Notes under the pieces: model-generated | Databases searched by the model: none | Seen by the model: only the letters and a program-made list of their open reading frames with translations | Told to the model about the DNA's origin: nothing | Assembly: GCA_030248215.1 (NCBI GenBank) | Contig: JASANG010002542.1 | Coordinates: forward strand, 1 to 64,000 | DNA from: Enoplolaimus lenunculus | Lineage: Eukaryota > Nematoda > Enoplea > Enoplida > Thoracostomopsidae | Length of the DNA stretch: 64,000 bases | Direction: 5' to 3' | Program-made: the position numbers and the translations under genes | Part shown: piece after piece, positions 32,956-43,989 of the stretch | How the letters are laid out: every line of letters begins with the position of its first letter | How positions within the stretch are numbered: the first letter of the stretch is position 1

Positions 32956-34099
32956 TTATGCTTCACTTTTTTTCTTCGATATTTGAGCATACAGATATTC
33001 ACGCTTTGATTTGGCTTCTCGTTCGCGGAATTCTTTTTTACGCCATCCGCGTTTTAAATCAGATGCAACTGGGAATTTTGAACGCCTTAGCGATGGTACG
33101 AATTGAAACCGTGGAAATTAGCATGTACGACTCTTTGTTCTCCTTGTGTTATTTACATATGGCTGACATTAAGTACACCTATTAGCCGGTTGAGTATGAT
33201 GCTACTCGAAAGTATATTGGCCAATGTAAAGAACAGGGACGAAACAGTATTATTATAAGCATATTCCTAAGCCTAAACCTAAACCTAAGAGTAAGACTGA
33301 GCATGTTCCTAAGCCTAAGCCTAAACCTAAGAGTAAGAATGAGCATATTCCAAAGCCTGAGCCAAGCAAAAAAATAAGTCTAAAGCTTAAGCTTACTCTA
33401 TTGCAGTCCCACAGAAAAACTCTCCGGCCCTGATCTTTACATGTGGCAGTATATTTATGGCTTTTAGTTGCTCATGATGGCATATGTCAGGTTAATTAAA
33501 ACGATATGTTAGGTATTTAATGGTAAATGAGTCATTCTGTGGTGGGGTTGCAAATTTAGGCAAAGGTGAACATTTACTTTCAAGCAGTAACCAAGGGAAA
33601 GATAAAACAGAGCCCAGAAGTGGAAAAATACCGGGATTTTTTTCGGGAACCAGGCGATTAAAGTGATTCGGGTTGGAGGGAGGCTGGAGCCTAATTGGGA
33701 CCAAATGTAAAGTACAATCCATATTTGACAGGGTGCAACCGAAGGTGAAAAATAGTCGGATATGAAACCAGACGAGAAACGAAATTAAGTAGTAAAAATA
33801 ATTTTTAGTTTCCTAATTGAGCAAATATTGGTAAACTTTTGTTAAACACTTGGTTTTGAAAAATCGCGACAATTTTACACTCAAAATTGTACCAATAGTT
33901 TAAACTAAACGCAGCGAACGACAAAGTTTTCGTAAAAGTATGGAAAATTTTACCAGCGAAGTTGTTGGAATCTCGGGCAAATTTCGATCGGAGCCGAGGT
34001 CGATTTTGTGCCTGATTCAGAGGCAGACATCTGGTTGCACCCTGTTATTTGACTCGATACGTCATAAAGAGCTAAATATGAATCGATAGCTTCGGCCAT
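32956..34099 (-). CDS. Possible small gene facing SNAP29 (first and last exon visible)
   Basis: Likely last exon 33068-32956, after the acceptor AAAATTCCCAG, reads DLKRGWRKKEFREREAKSKR ... QISKKKSEA then TAA: strongly protein-like, very basic and helical. Possible first exon 34099-34061: MAEAIDSYLALYD with donor GAC|GTATCG. Phases differ (0 against 1), so at least one exon between them is missing from my model. Family I and C1 elements fill the gap. No family recognised. Confidence 0.35.
33219..33446. mobile_element. Family C1 element
   Basis: GGCCAATGTAAAGAACAGGG to CGGCCCTGATCTTTACATG; core of CCTAAGCCTAAACC with AAGAGTAAGAATGAGCATATTC spacers. Confidence 0.75.
33729..34045. mobile_element. 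Family I element
   Basis: ACAGGGTGCAACCGAAGG left and ATCTGGTTGCACCCTGTT right, inverted ends of 15 bp. Confidence 0.7.
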
Positions 34100-34551
34100 G
34101 CAAAAATTTTGTAAAACACGTTCTTGTATTCAATTGTATGTCTCAAAACAGAAACATGTTTGTCCAATAAACAGTAGCTATTTTATCAAAACAGATTACG
34201 GTTGTTCAGACAGAAATATCTATTGGTCGCTGTTCGTACTATGTCCTATTCTGGCCCTCCTACAAGGTGTACAATACCGGAGTCGGATGTCGATTTTTGG
34301 CTAGAGCCGGATATCCGGTTGCAGCCTAATATGTATGGCAATGAGGATAATAAGCGTGCTGGCAACGTGATTGAGCAAATGTGATACACAACCTGTGCTA
34401 AACTATCGATTGAATACGTCACGAACATATGTTTAGTAATTTTTTCGCTTTTAAATTGTATTTCACTATTTTCTGTTTTAGTTACCTATTTTTTATTTTG
34501 TAATTATTGTCAATGACCTGACCGACGTATAATTTTCGCTCAGTTCACAAT
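34100..34551. promoter_or_regulatory. Possible bidirectional promoter region (SNAP29 and minus-strand gene)
   Basis: A gap of about 450 bp between the proposed minus-strand ATG (34099) and the SNAP29 ATG (34552). A Family I-like fragment (ACCGGAGTCGGATG ... ATCCGGTTGCAGCC) lies at about 34275-34330. No core promoter motif can be assigned. Confidence 0.25.
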
Positions 34552-37534
34552 ATGGCTAATCCGTTTGCAGACGATACTGATAATTTTTGCTACAAAGAAA
34601 AAGGTAAGCGGGTTGATAGTATGCGACAAAATTCTTGAGGGGAGAACAAATGGTATATATCACTAGCTTTGTCACGTTTAGCTACGTACGTTTTTTGACC
34701 AGTGTTACTTTAAAGGGCGTAACAGTAGATTAAGCGTATTCCTAAGCCTAAGCCTAAGCTTTGCAAAAGCGTATTCGTAAGCCTAAGCCTAAGCAAAAAT
34801 GTAATCTAGAATCTAAACCTACTTTTTTATAGGCTCACCAGAAACCTGGACAGCCCTTAAAGTGACATGGGTGCGTTTTCTTATGAAAATTTGGATTTGT
34901 TTGGCTGTTTTGAGTGTTGAGGTTGGATTAGGACGAACGTGATGTGTCAAAAAATATTATGTGAAGTTCGTAAATTTGGACAAAGTGACCCCCGGTCCGA
35001 TTGACTTGACCCTTAAAACTACGTCATTGCAAAACCAAGCATTATATAGAGTTATGTTGGAGATACCTGATCAAAACGTAGATATCAATAGGTAATGTTT
35101 AGGTTCATGGCTTTAAGACCCCCACGCGCTGCTTTGCACCTGGTGTCAATAACACCCCTGGTAACCACTTGACTGTATGATTGACAAAATTTGGTATTAT
35201 CGGGCTGGCTATGATGAAAATATACACATAGTATGTATACGTTAAATATCATAAAATAATTATACTCATAGATTAAGGATTTTAAAACGCAGCTCGTAAG
35301 TTTGCGCATGACATTAACTAATTTATTTTTCAGACTCGACAAAAGATGATTTTAACTTCTACGAACAACGTATCGATGATACGCTGGCAGATTCACTGGC
35401 AAGCACACAGCGAAGTATTCGAGCATTAGAAGAGTCGGAGCAAGTTGGCGTTGAAACTGCCAAGGTAAGCGTGATGCTATGCTTTTTTGGTAATTTTATT
35501 GTCGTCGCAATGCCGTCCGTCGCCGTGCGTCACAGTCCAGTTATCGTTCGATGTCGTGTGCGAACGAACGGCGACAGACGGCACCGCACGTCGCTAGAGT
35601 AAATGAATACAGACTAAGACGCGGGTCCGTAGCTAAGGAGCCACTGGTCATTGGGATGAGGGATGCGGTTTTTGAAATTAATTAAGAAGTAAGATAACAG
35701 ATTTAGATAAGAAGTTTAAAACGGATGTTTTCTTTGCACAATTAGGGTTCCAGCTGCAACGTAGTGAGCATAATCTGTCATTTTCAATGCTTATCGTGTA
35801 GTACGCAGTATGCACCAAACTTACGATATCTAGAGGTATTGTAGTGAGAAATTTGCATGGCGGTGTAGCTCAGTGGTTATAGCTGCGGATCGGTAACGTA
35901 GTGAGTTGCAGCCCCACGTCATCTGCAGGAAAATTTTCGTGAAGGGCTGTAGTATGCTTATCTTAGAATTACCAATATAATTCTTAGTGATATTGTTTTT
36001 TATAAAAGTATGCAACTGAACGAACACATTGTGTAAAACGTAATGTAATCAAACTCACAATGGAGTGTGGTCAAGGATATACGCACTATTGTGTTTTGTA
36101 AGACGACAAAAGTGTAGCGATTAGTATCGGTTTTTTGGGGTCATGAAATATTAACTGTGAAATTTTTTATGTAGTGTAAATTGACGGTAGAAGTACTTTA
36201 TAACTTTTGTGTGCGAGGCCAGATAACCTGCGTACTCCTGTTCCGAGGGTGTTGCTTTTTCTGGATTTAATGGAATTTATTTTGTAATATTAGTTTTATT
36301 TGCGGAAATTTTTTGTTGTTGTAGAATTTAGTTTCTCAAGGCGAGCAACTGCGGCGTACTGATAAAATGCTTCAAGAAATGGAACAAACGACAGATCAAA
36401 CGCAACGACATTTGAATAGTATCAAGAGTGTTTTTGGTGGAATTCGAAATTATTTTTCAAAAGGCTCAGACAATATGAAAAAATCGGCGTCGGCGTCCGG
36501 TGCAGCCTTTAGCGGAGGGGGTACCGGTTCAGGCTCGTATGACAATCGGCTTGAGCAAACTGTGAACAAGCTTCAGTCGTCAGATTATGTACCCGAGAAG
36601 CCTTCTACCGCCGGCGGCAAGAAAGGTGCCAAAAAATCGACAGGGCCTGAACCTAAGCCATCGGCAAGGATCGAGGCCCTGGGCGGGACCGATACTCGGT
36701 GGGGCGCTATGGACGCAGAGATTGATGAGAATTTAGGTACGCGAAGGTACAGGAAAGCGGCATGACCAGCTGGATGGCTTCAGCTTGTAACGATTGTTAG
36801 GTTATTTTCTTCTCAGGTTCTAAGTCTTTTGATCACGGAATGTGTGTTTTAGAGGGCAAAATGTGCGTTTGCTGTCAAAAGACTTTTCATACATTGTAAT
36901 ACGTACGTATATTTTGTGGCAAATGCCTCAGGTTTGGATCCGAAAATGGCTGCTGTGGAAGTGGTGAAATGAATAGGGTGCAAACCGAATTCCGACTCCA
37001 GTTAAAATATACAAATCGGAATCGGAATAGCGATTTTTATCGTTTCTAACCTGTGGTTTTTGCAATATGTGCCAAGTAAACGATTGTGGCTTATTTGAGA
37101 CTCGCTATGGCATTTGAAAATTTCTAGTTCCGAATGCGATCCTGGTATAATTAAGTTTCGGTTGGCAGCCTGGAAGTTTAATACTTGAGTTGTGGCCGCA
37201 GGCAATTGATCAGTGTTGCGGATTATGAAACTGATCATCATATTGCTAATCGGACATAATTATAGTTGAAAGGAGTTGTTTTGTAGAATTTGTAGGTATT
37301 TTGTTTCTTTTTAAAACAATAGTTTTAATCAAAATGCTAATATTTTAATTTTCAGATGTTATGTCTCAAAATTTGGCTCGCCTGCGTGGCCTTGGCGCAG
37401 AACTTGGCAACGAAATTGACGATCAGAATAAACTGTTAGATAAACTGGACACTAATATTCAGAAAACAAACATTAAAGTTCGTGATCAAGATGCGCAAAT
37501 GAAGAAATTACTTGGGAACAAGGCAAAGAAGTAG
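34552..37534 (+). CDS. SNAP29: SNAP-29, Qbc-SNARE (4 exons, 257 aa)
   Basis: Exons 34552-34603, 35334-35464, 36325-36736, 37356-37534; 774 nt in total, all GT-AG, phases 1, 0, 1. SNAP-29 gives the Qb and Qc helices of SNARE bundles in endosomal, autophagosome-lysosome and ciliary traffic. It starts MANPFADD, so the N-terminal NPF motif (EHD-protein binding in known SNAP-29) is kept. The Qb helix covers about residues 26-85 (ESEQVGVETAKNLVSQGEQL, with its zero-layer Q), then IKSVFGGIRNYFSK, as in vertebrates. A Lys/Ser/Gly-rich linker follows. The Qc helix is at the C-terminus (LRGLGAELGNEIDDQNKLL, zero-layer Q). There is no palmitoylation cysteine cluster, as in SNAP-29 and unlike SNAP-25. 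Human SNAP-29 is 258 aa. Introns carry a C3 element, a tRNA-like sequence and a Family I relic. Confidence 0.93.
34698..34870. mobile_element. Family C3 element in SNAP29 intron 1
   Basis: AGTGTTACTTTAAAGGGCG to GCCCTTAAAGTGACATGGG. Confidence 0.7.
35510..35605. mobile_element. Family G fragment in SNAP29 intron 2
   Basis: GC-rich inverted words CCGTCCGTCGCCGTGCG and GGCGACAGACGGCACCG. Confidence 0.45.
35859..35932 (+). ncRNA. tRNA-like sequence, probably a SINE head or tRNA pseudogene
   Basis: GGCGGTGTAGCTCAGTGG matches a tRNA 5' end with a good A box. A CTGCG/CGTAG stem stands at the anticodon arm and GTGAG-TTGCAGC-CCCAC at the T arm. The loop of the anticodon arm is nine bases and the acceptor 3' strand does not pair, so a working tRNA is unlikely. 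Intron 2 of SNAP29. Confidence 0.45.
36976..37245. mobile_element. Family I relic
   Basis: Starts AGGGTGCAAACCGAATTCCG; the right end is not clear. SNAP29 intron 3. Confidence 0.45.
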
Positions 37535-37632
37535 CAAGATTTTTGTTCGTACATAATGTTAAAACAAGCCTTTTGGGGTTGAGTTGTACTTTGTAGTGCT
37601 GCTCTGTCCGGCGTTAGAGAGCGTTGCACTTC

Positions 37633-37801
37633 AGGCCCGTAGCCAGCTTACTTTGCTAGAGATGGGCTAGACATTTTTCAGGAAGGACATTTAAGGGTTT
37701 TCAATGCATTACAAGCAAGGTTGAAATTTTTCTAGGGGGCCAATATTTTTCTAGGTTGGGGCTGAGTCCCCCCCCGGCCCCACTTTGGCTACGGGCCCGT
37801 T
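37633..37801. mobile_element. Family E hAT-like MITE
   Basis: CAGGCCCGTAGCCAGC left and TGGCTACGGGCCCG right; lies 100 bp beyond the SNAP29 stop. Confidence 0.75.
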
Positions 37802-38534
37802 GTACATGGAAATTTTTTATTACGGTTCGGTCGTCCAAAAATTCCAACATTGTGTATGCCTGGTGGCGTCAGATGGCGTGAATCAAATGGTCGAGCACCA
37901 CCGTGAAACTGTGAACCTCTATCATCTGCGTAGACAGGATGGGCAAACACAACGCACGGTGTTACTTTTTGTTCCCCCTTTTGGTAACGCGCCGGCCACA
38001 GTCTCATAACACAGATACGAATAATGTGGTTTATGAGTATAAATATACGAAGTATAGTTTTGTGATAGCCCAGCGCTATAGCGAGTTTTGAGTAAAGCGG
38101 TGACACCTGATAGCCCTTGGCTATAAGAGAAATCGCTTATAGGCCAGTGCTATCGCGAGCTTGAGTTTAAAATGACATCGTGATAATCCTGCGTGGTCTA
38201 TAAATGATTTTGAGGCACCGTTGATAAAATTATTGTGAACCGCGCATAAACGTATCCACTCTGGGTATAAGTGATTTTTTGGTTTTGCGTGTTATTCTTG
38301 CCCGTTGACTTTATTGTGTCATACATATCACGAAAATGTTTGTGTTATATATAATTCATTTTTGTACTATAGTGCAAAATCATTGGAAATTGTTGGAATG
38401 AGTCCAAGGATTCGGAAGCGGACTAATTTTTAATTGGAACGTTTGAATTTTCGTGGTAACTAAAACCATTTAGCTTCAAGAATGCTATTCTGGTCGTTTT
38501 GTTAACGAATATAAGATGTTCTTAGTTGGCTAAA

Positions 38535-38800
38535 CCCTGTTAAGCCCTATTCACACGTGCAAGTTTTTGCTACGAGAACTTGCAGCTGCAACTTGTACTT
38601 GAAAGTTTTGTCCAAAATGCTACTCGAAAAACTAAATACTTCATTAAACATCATTGTTAGGAATTTAGTTCACATATGTGAACAACCATTCAAGTTCACT
38701 GAATTAACTGCAACCGCGTTCTCATTGCTGATGAAAAAATGCAATGTCTGCTTGCAATTTTCAGCTGCAAGTTCTCGCAGCAAAAACTTGCATTCAAGTT
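38535..38800. mobile_element. Family F element
   Basis: AAGCCCTATTCACACGTGC left; GTTCTCGCAGCAAAAACTTGC right; interior shared with 30753 (CATTAAACATCAT). Confidence 0.7.
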
Positions 38801-39179
38801 ACATGTTTAAGCTGAGAACAGAAACTTTTTTATCAAATTGGATCGAATTTATATTTGGTTTGGCTTGGCAAGCGCCTAATCTTTTCATGGTTCCCTGTGA
38901 CTTGATTGTTATTCGTGTGCAGTTTGGCACATACGTAATAGCAGATAAAATATAAACATTCCTGAAAACTGCTCTTTGGATGACCACCGGATACCCGGAT
39001 AAATATTATTCGGATATTCAATTGTGTTATGCCTATTAGTGCTACAGAGATGCCACAAGCGTTTTGTTACACTCTGGTATGGTTTTGATGCAGTTTGCAA
39101 TCACTGATGTTGATTATCAATTACTGATCGTCACCTCTTTGTGAGAAAAGGTTAATTTCAAGCAGAAAATAGTACTTTG

Positions 39180-39322
39180 AACCAGTGTTGCTTTTAGGCC
39201 CGTAACACTAGATTAAGCGTATTCTTAACCTTATGCCTAAGCGTTGCAAAAGTGTATCCCTAAGCCAAAGAGTAAGCCTAAGCAAAAAAATGTAGTCTAG
39301 AATGTAAGCCTACTGTTATGGA
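39180..39322. mobile_element. Family C3 element, truncated
   Basis: ACCAGTGTTGCTTTTAGGCC start, GCCTAAGC core; right end lost. Confidence 0.55.
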
Positions 39323-39403
39323 TCTAGTGATGTATGGCTGACCAAGATGCGGATCAACAATGTGTTAGCGTTGTAAGGTGTTTGGTTGCGCAGTATTTTA
39401 TTG

Positions 39404-39588
39404 GCGTATGTTACTTTAAGGGGCGTAACAGTAGATTAAGCGTATTCCAAAGCCTACGCCTAAGCCTAACCGTTGCAAAAATGAATTCCTAAGCATAAGC
39501 CTAAGTAAAAGAATGTAATCTAGAATCCAAACCTACTATTTTATAGACCCACCAGAAACCTGGACGCCTCTTAAAGTAACATGGGCCA
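39404..39588. mobile_element. Family C3 element with 8-bp duplication
   Basis: GGCGTATGTTACTTTAAGGG to CTTAAAGTAACATGGGCC. Flanks ATTTTATT on both sides (ending at 39403 and starting at about 39587) form a perfect 8-bp direct repeat. Confidence 0.75.
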
Positions 39589-39605
39589 TTTTATTTATAC
39601 ATTAA

Positions 39606-39723
39606 TTATTTATTCTCCACATGTCTAAATTCACTCATCTTTTTGTTTCGAGCTATGCGGAGTAAAGCATTATCCACTTTATTTTTTTGAGCCAGTTCGA
39701 TGAAGTTTGGTAGCCAGGCAAGC
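39606..39723 (-). CDS. Possible last exon of an unrecognised gene
   Basis: Phase-2 frame reading LAWLPNFIELAQKNKVDNAL then ...RNKKMSEFRHVENK and TAA, followed directly by AATAAA-like signals (AATAAATAATTAATG, ATAAATAAAATGG). Protein-like, helical. The acceptor (CCCCACATTAAAAG) is weak and sits at the end of the Family L element; another short frame in phase 1 exists. No upstream exon is established. Confidence 0.35.
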
Positions 39724-39732
39724 CTTTTAATG

Positions 39733-40137
39733 TGGGGTTCACGTTATAACCGGAGCAGCTTGGACATGTTTTGTCCCTATTGGACTATTGGTTAACATTT
39801 TGTCTGCTTATAGACTACATGTTATATTAGAAAGTCGTATTTGTCTGCTATCGTCATGTGTAAGTCGCCTAGTACTTTACATCTGTGCCTTTGTCTTCCG
39901 ACTTTTTATTCATTCATAAGCACGCGAAGATTGCACTGTCAAGCTGAATATTGTATGAGATTCGTTATTTAGAAATATAGATTGAACATGCGAGAGCAGT
40001 GGTTTGTAAGTTAAAGTATCATATGACATTCGAGTTATGTATGTTGACCCGATATGACAGCCAGAAGTATAACGTTGACGTCGAATCAACATGGGACAAA
40101 TCGTGGCCCGCCTGCCCCGGTTATAACGTGAATCCCG
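39733..40137. mobile_element. Family L element, single copy
   Basis: GGGGTTCACGTTATAACCGG at the left and CCGGTTATAACGTGAATCCC at the right are near-perfect 20-bp inverted repeats about 365 bp apart. Confidence 0.7.
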
Positions 40138-40431
40138 CGTAAGGGTCGAATGATTTATGGGAGCGTGTGTATTTGAAGACACTATTTAGGTTTATACGTT
40201 ACCTGTTAACGTGTTTGATGATGATGAACAGTTTCGTATGGTGGGTAGTATTTTCATTCGGCAACCGTAATTTGCACTATCCGGTTCTGGGAGAAAACTG
40301 GTACTATATATATTTTTTACTTTCCTGTTTCGTTTTCGATAGTCTGTAATTCCGGTTGCACCCTGACCCTGAGGATTGGATTCACGACTAAAACTATAGT
40401 TGACCAACATTTTGTAACCGACATCATATTG

Positions 40432-40712
40432 TAGCGACCTGAATAAGAGGGGGGACTGATATTTTCTATAACACGAGGACCATGGGCAACAGTATTGGAT
40501 GACGCTATTATCATACTGTAGTGATATATTTAGAAATGTACTTTCAAACTTAAGCATGCTTTTTAATGTTTCGAGCTCAACTTTATTTGGTACTGGAGTC
40601 ACATTTATGCACTACAATTAGGGATAATTGACAATTATGGACTCTAATTCGGGTTTAGGGTCTCTATCCGCTTACGGACTCCTATTAGGGATACAATTTT
40701 GGTCACTACAGT
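40432..40712. mobile_element. Family H element, rearranged
   Basis: TGTAGCGACCTGAATAAGAGG start and GGTCACTACAGTATAT end with the family's interior ATTAGGG blocks. Confidence 0.6.
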
Positions 40713-40911
40713 ATATATGACAATTTGTCGCCCAATATAATTTTCCATTCTTATATTATTATGCTTGTAGTAGTTTTGAGTTGAAGATTTGTTTTACAAT
40801 CAGAAGCTTCTAAATCTATATTACTAGTCCAGACTCAGGAATAGATATCGAATAAGTTGCGTCTGCCAATGAAATCCACCCTAGAAATAGCCAATATATA
40901 CCATAAATATA

Positions 40912-43058
40912 CTAGGGTAGTCGACGGTTTTGGTGAAAAATTACAAACAGTGACAACCCACATAAGAGTCTTAGGCTGCTTCTGATTGAGCTAGCAACTG
41001 ATATTTCAATCGGTTTGAAGTTTTTCGGCTGTCGAATCGCAGAACTTCTCGCGGCCACTGGTCTCACTGTATCGCAATTGACGTGGTGTTTGCAAACTGC
41101 AAACATGCGTTGTTGCCATTGTTTGCACAAACAGATTGCACTTTGTGGGTTGCAGTGTATTGCATGAAATCGCACCGCTTCGTAGAGTAACGATGTTGCT
41201 AGGGCACAATTTGAATTTTTTTGGAATTTTTGAAAATTTTCTATAATTTTTGGTTTGACGCTGGGTTTGGATGGAAACAACTGAGTATCAAGAAGCATAC
41301 GGTAACGATCGGCAGTCAATCGTTGGGCTGGAGTGAGCGAAGCCCAGCATGACGTCATCATATGGTGGTCAGAGTACGAATTTTGACACATATTTGGCGA
41401 AGAAAATTTGTCAGATTTGTTAAATTTTATAGAAGTTGCTAAAGTTGTTGCTGTTGTTGTTGTTGTTGTGACTGCAGTTGCAATTATTGCACTCGGCAGA
41501 TCGAGTTCGTAGTTGTAATAGTCGTCTGCTTGCGTCGACTTTGTTGCGGGCATATACTGCTCGTCGTAGAGGTCTTGATCATTTGAAGGTTGCGCTGCTG
41601 AAAATGGTGAGTCAAACCAATGCTTTACACATAAATACACTGCAAAAAATGGTGAGTCAAATTGACTCTCTCTGAAATAGACTGTTTCTGACTACACAAA
41701 CTGAGTCAAAATTCGACTTTGCCAATGTCAAATTGAGTCGAATTTGACTCAGGCGGAGTCGAATTTTAACTCAGTTTGTGTAGTCAGGAAAAGTCTATTT
41801 CGGAGAGAGTCAATTTGACTCACCATTTTTTGCAGTGTACAATACCGCTGGAATTAAAGTTAAACTTGCGTCTGTCGAAGTTATTCTAACATAATTAGAG
41901 TACGGAATTGAAACCTTGGAGTGCTTCAACGAAATTCTAATTTCGGTTCAAGTTTTGACAAAGTTTTGTTTGGATTCTGATCGATGATGCACTGCAAAAA
42001 AGGTGAGTCAAATTGACTCTCTCCGATATACGCTTTTCCTGTCTACACAAACTGAGTCACATACGACTCATTGTGACTCTGGCGGAGTCGAATTTTGACT
42101 CAGCTTGTGTAATCAGGAAAAGCCTATTTTGGAGAGAGTCAATTTGACTCACCATTTTTTGCAGTTTGGTTGTGATTCCGAAATTCTAATGTTTTCTGTT
42201 ACGAGTCGTGTTCCACCAACATTATTTTGACTTTAAAATTTGATGTATCCAAATCATTTGATAGAATCTTACAATATTTGAAAATAGATTTTTAAACTGT
42301 CGAACTCCTGTAATTTTATAGATACGAATCTCAAAAATTACCGCAGGAGTAAAGCCAAATTAAGTTCAAAAAATCGCTAACCATCTAACGTCACCGTTGC
42401 TCATTCAGGACCCACGAAGGCTGTCTGAAGATCTGAGCCTGCCGTGGATCCTTTTGGCTACGGACCAGTACTGGCCGGCTGTAAAATGTTCAGCTGGCCA
42501 CAGTATTTAGCGGCCGAGCCTTTGATTTGACTCACCATTTTGTGCAATGATCACAGACTGACTTGATGGTAAAACAGGAACAATTTTTGTCAGCGAATAA
42601 TTTTCAAATTTGCTAATATTTTTGTGACAATTGAGACGTAAATGTTCACGCATTAGACGAAATATTGCCGCTGGGACGTGTTGACCGTTTGAAATATCGC
42701 GAAATACTCGAGATGCAACGTTCAGCAATTGTTGTTCAGTGCAACTGCGAATCTCTGCGGGGTTACTGTGACTGGAGTAATACGTGCGCGTGGATTTTGG
42801 TACTTGAGTTCCTTGATAATCATCAGAGAAGCACGATTCGTAATAATCCCGATGATCGCATGATGATCCCCACGAAGGATTTTGACGATTTAGAGTAAAA
42901 ACAAAATGGAAACAGGTGTATACTTCACGGTATGGGCAACTAGGGTACGCTGAAGCGGATGGGTGCCTGGCTGTCAATAGGAAAATTAAGGACAACGTCC
43001 AAACGGTTGATAGATGATAGAATTCTGGTGGCCGCGTGAAAATGTTGGCAAATTTCAT
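40912..43058 (-). CDS. Secreted protein of unknown family with a transposon-bounded intron (2 exons, 402 aa)
   Basis: Exons 43058-42536 and 41597-40912: 523 + 686 = 1209 nt, phase 1 (AAATG|GTGAGT ... CATTTTCAG|CA). An alternative donor at 42562 (CAA|GTCAGT, also phase 1) would give 393 aa. Residues 1-37 are a long signal peptide (hydrophobic WTLSLIFLLTA, then SASA|Y). The first exon codes for a Cys-rich part (SCPYREVYTC, SSCDHRDYYESC, RSCTEQQ, LRLNC) with NIS and NYS sequons. The second exon has an acidic Tyr/Asp stretch (ADDYYNYELDL), a Thr-rich run from a GTT-type microsatellite, and further Cys (CALATS, HCNPQSAICLCKQW, CKHHVNC). The C-terminus is hydrophobic (LRLLCGLSLFVIF) followed by a short basic tail: a possible membrane or GPI signal. 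No known domain recognised. The intron ends lie in Family B terminal sequence. Confidence 0.6.
41638..41837. mobile_element. Family B palindromic MITE inside the intron
   Basis: CACTGCAAAAAATGGTGAG to its inverted copy, TA on both sides. Almost perfect palindrome of 200 bp. Confidence 0.85.
41990..42165. mobile_element. Family B palindromic MITE inside the intron
   Basis: CACTGCAAAAAAGGTGAGTC to CACCATTTTTTGCAG. Confidence 0.8.
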
Positions 43059-43225
43059 TTGGTGGGGGAATGCGAAGTTGCCCGAAAAAGGGGTTTAACA
43101 GATGAACTATTGGTTATTTTGGATTCGCTTAATTTAATCAAAATTGTCTTAAGATAATAAATATTTACTGGTCTAAAATAGAATGAAAGTTTGATTGGAA
43201 AGGGACACAACACTAACAACTAGTT

Positions 43226-43664
43226 ACTGTAGTAACTCGAATAAGAGGGGGACTGATATTTATATGGCCTATCCAGAGGGTTCCCCTCCTGTTGTTCGGT
43301 TACGAACTGTTATTTGTTTTTAACCCGCCCTCCGTCATCTTTAGTTATATACTGATATATCGAGTAATGCAACTATCCGTTGAATTAAATGTTTTTAGTC
43401 TTGTGTCAATAGTTTGGGCGATAATGCAAGGTTATGCTTAAGAATGTACTTTCAAAACTTAAGTACGCTTTAAAGTTTCAAACTTAACTTTATTTGGTCC
43501 TGGAGTCATTTTGCGCTGCAATTAGGGATAATTGACATTTATGGACTCGAATTAGGGTTTAGGGACTTGGCTCTTATTAGGGATACGGACTTTTATTGTT
43601 TAAGATTCAATACAGGGACCCAAATCTTATTACTCTCCTCTTATTCGGGTCACTACAGTACGTT
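43226..43664. mobile_element. Family H element, most complete copy
   Basis: TACTGTAGTAACTCGAATAAG at the left and CTTATTCGGGTCACTACAGTA at the right; flanked by TA. About 440 bp, no coding capacity. Confidence 0.75.
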
Positions 43665-43778
43665 TTTTTGAAAATATTTATGTCAAAGTTGTTTTGCGAG
43701 ATTAATAACATGTTTAAGATCTTTAAGCATAATAAGACTATATGGCAATTATTAACATATAAATTAGAATCTGCTATT

Positions 43779-43950
43779 CAGGCCCGTAGCCAGCTCACCT
43801 AGCCAGGGGGGGTGGAGAAAAAATAAATCTTTTGGATGAGCATTCAAGGGTTTTCAATGAGTTACAACCAAACTTGAAAATTTTGTAGAGGGGCCAAATT
43901 TTTTTCGGGGAGCCAAGCCCCGCCCCTATCCCTTCATGGCTGCGGGCCCG
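43779..43950. mobile_element. Family E hAT-like MITE with perfect 8-bp duplication
   Basis: Flanked by CTGCTATT at 43771-43778 and 43951-43958; ends CAGGCCCGTAGCC and GGCTGCGGGCCCG. Confidence 0.85.
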
Positions 43951-43989
43951 CTGCTATTTAGCAATTATAACGCACATATACGCAGCAAG

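Noticed and set aside
38557-38955. 132-codon plus-strand frame and overlapping minus-strand frames
   Set aside because: First half is the Family F element; the second half is open on both strands without signals.
40192-40602. 136-codon minus-strand frame
   Set aside because: Crosses Family H and Family I pieces; composition follows the repeats.
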